Part shown: one piece after another, positions 16,227 through 16,861 of the stretch | Position numbering within the stretch: the stretch's first letter is position 1 | How the letters are laid out: each line of letters opens with the position of its first letter | NCBI GenBank assembly: GCA_029004655.1 | Contig: JAQVYP010000021.1 | Coordinates: 1 to 16,861 of the forward strand | Direction of reading: 5' to 3' | Length of the DNA: 16,861 bases | DNA from: Oscillospiraceae bacterium | GTDB taxonomy: Bacteria > Bacillota > Clostridia > Oscillospirales > Acutalibacteraceae | Program-made: the position numbers and the translations under genes | The notes under the pieces: model-generated | The model's database searches: none | Seen by the model: the letters and a program-made list of their open reading frames with translations, nothing else | Told to the model about the DNA's origin: nothing

Positions 16227-16861
16227 GTGGCAATTTTAAGCGTTAATCCCACCAGAATGGAACTTACGAATCTCAAAAGAAAGCTTGTAACAGCGTTGCG
16301 TGGACATAAGCTATTAAAGGATAAACGTGATGAATTAATGAGACAGTTCTTAGAATTAGTACGTGAGAATAAGACTCTGCGTATAACAGTGGAAAATGCC
16401 ATTAAGCAGTCAAATAACCACATGGCTATTGCTCGAAGCGTAATGCAAAACGAAGTCTTGGACGTTGCTCTAATGATGCCAAAGCAAGAGCTGCAACTTG
16501 AAATAGAAAAAAAGAATGTAATGAGCGTTATGATTCCAAGTTTTAAAACTAAGCTGAAAACAAATGATAAAAACGATATTTATTCGTATGGTTATGCTTT
16601 TACTTCTTGTGACTTGGATGATGCGATAAAATCATTATCTGATGTTTTGCCGCAAATGTTAAGGCTTGCAGAGGTTGAAAAATCATGTCAGTTAATGGCG
16701 GCAGAAATTGAAAAGACCAGACGTCGTGTTAATGCCCTTGAGCACGTTATGATTCCTCAATATCAAGAGACAATCAAATATATCACAATGAAACTTGACG
16801 AAAACGAGCGCAGCACCACAACAAGGCTGATGAAAGTAAAAGATATGATGCTAGCGCAGGC
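16227..16861 (+). CDS. ntpD: V-type ATPase subunit D (central shaft), NtpD, truncated by the window end
   Basis: An open frame from a GTG at 16227 runs off the end; 211 complete codons are visible. The product is a long two-helix coiled coil forming the rotating shaft inside the A3B3 head. The N-terminal NPTRMEL and LRGHKLLKDKRDEL patterns and the EKTRRRVNALE-HVMIPQY segment near residues 165-182 are hallmarks of subunit D. Most of the gene is here, since D subunits are usually a little over 200 residues. The start is GTG rather than ATG, supported by GAGGTGAT (16216-16223); a TTG at 16225 is out of frame. Gene symbol follows E. hirae usage. Confidence 0.94.
   Translation, partial: MAILSVNPTRMELTNLKRKLVTALRGHKLLKDKRDELMRQFLELVRENKTLRITVENAIKQSNNHMAIARSVMQNEVLDVALMMPKQELQLEIEKKNVMSVMIPSFKTKLKTNDKNDIYSYGYAFTSCDLDDAIKSLSDVLPQMLRLAEVEKSCQLMAAEIEKTRRRVNALEHVMIPQYQETIKYITMKLDENERSTTTRLMKVKDMMLAQ

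Noticed and set aside
16148..16423. Minus-strand open frame across the ntpB-ntpD junction
   Set aside because: It is antisense to the end of ntpB and the conserved start of ntpD; no ribosome site or known domain.
1..16861. CRISPR arrays, tRNA/rRNA genes, insertion sequences, toxin-antitoxin or defence genes
   Set aside because: None were seen on either strand; no regularly spaced repeats, transposase-like or integrase-like products, or tRNA-like folds were recognised by eye.

Overview
This is a low-G+C window, densely coding, and every supported gene is on the + strand. Strong AGGAGG-type Shine-Dalgarno sites, TTGACA/TATAAT-type promoters and a V-type ATPase operon in the order G-a-c-E-d-F-A-B-D (the ntpFIKECGABD order of Enterococcus hirae) point to a Firmicute, most likely an anaerobic clostridial bacterium. 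This placement is inferred from gene content and style, not from any marker gene.

Region 1 (1-1119) holds metA, a homoserine O-acyltransferase of methionine synthesis. It has its own AT-rich promoter. The residue that sets acyl-CoA choice is Glu111, which predicts acetyl-CoA use.

Region 2 (1120-8082) is a four-gene surface-glycan cassette. It begins with a 1020-residue protein carrying three complete glycosyltransferase domains in a row (GT-B/GT4-like, GT8-like and GT2-like). A left-handed beta-helix acyltransferase follows, abutting stop-to-start with a VioA-like sugar aminotransferase, and then a 528-residue GT2 enzyme with a C-terminal beta-rich domain. The likely shared job is to make an N-acylated amino-deoxy sugar and build a short oligosaccharide containing it. 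No nucleotide-sugar dehydratase, flippase or polymerase is present, so the precursors and export must come from elsewhere. The 389-bp gap before this cassette holds a large imperfect inverted repeat and one good promoter.

Region 3 (8083-8325) is a 243-bp leader with a clear promoter, a small structured stretch and a textbook intrinsic terminator (13-bp stem, then T5). It lies before, not after, the ATPase operon. This looks like an attenuator or riboswitch, or a small RNA gene of about 100 nt.

Region 4 (8326-16861) encodes the V/A-type ATPase: ntpF, I, K, E, C, G, A, B and the first 211 codons of ntpD, which runs off the window. The genes overlap or sit a few bases apart, each with a recognisable ribosome binding site. 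The c-ring subunit carries all five residues known to bind Na+ in E. hirae NtpK, so the complex is predicted to couple ATP to Na+ rather than H+. A Na+-coupled ATPase behind a structured, terminator-containing leader makes ion-responsive control (for example by a Na+ riboswitch) a concrete hypothesis. It remains untested here.
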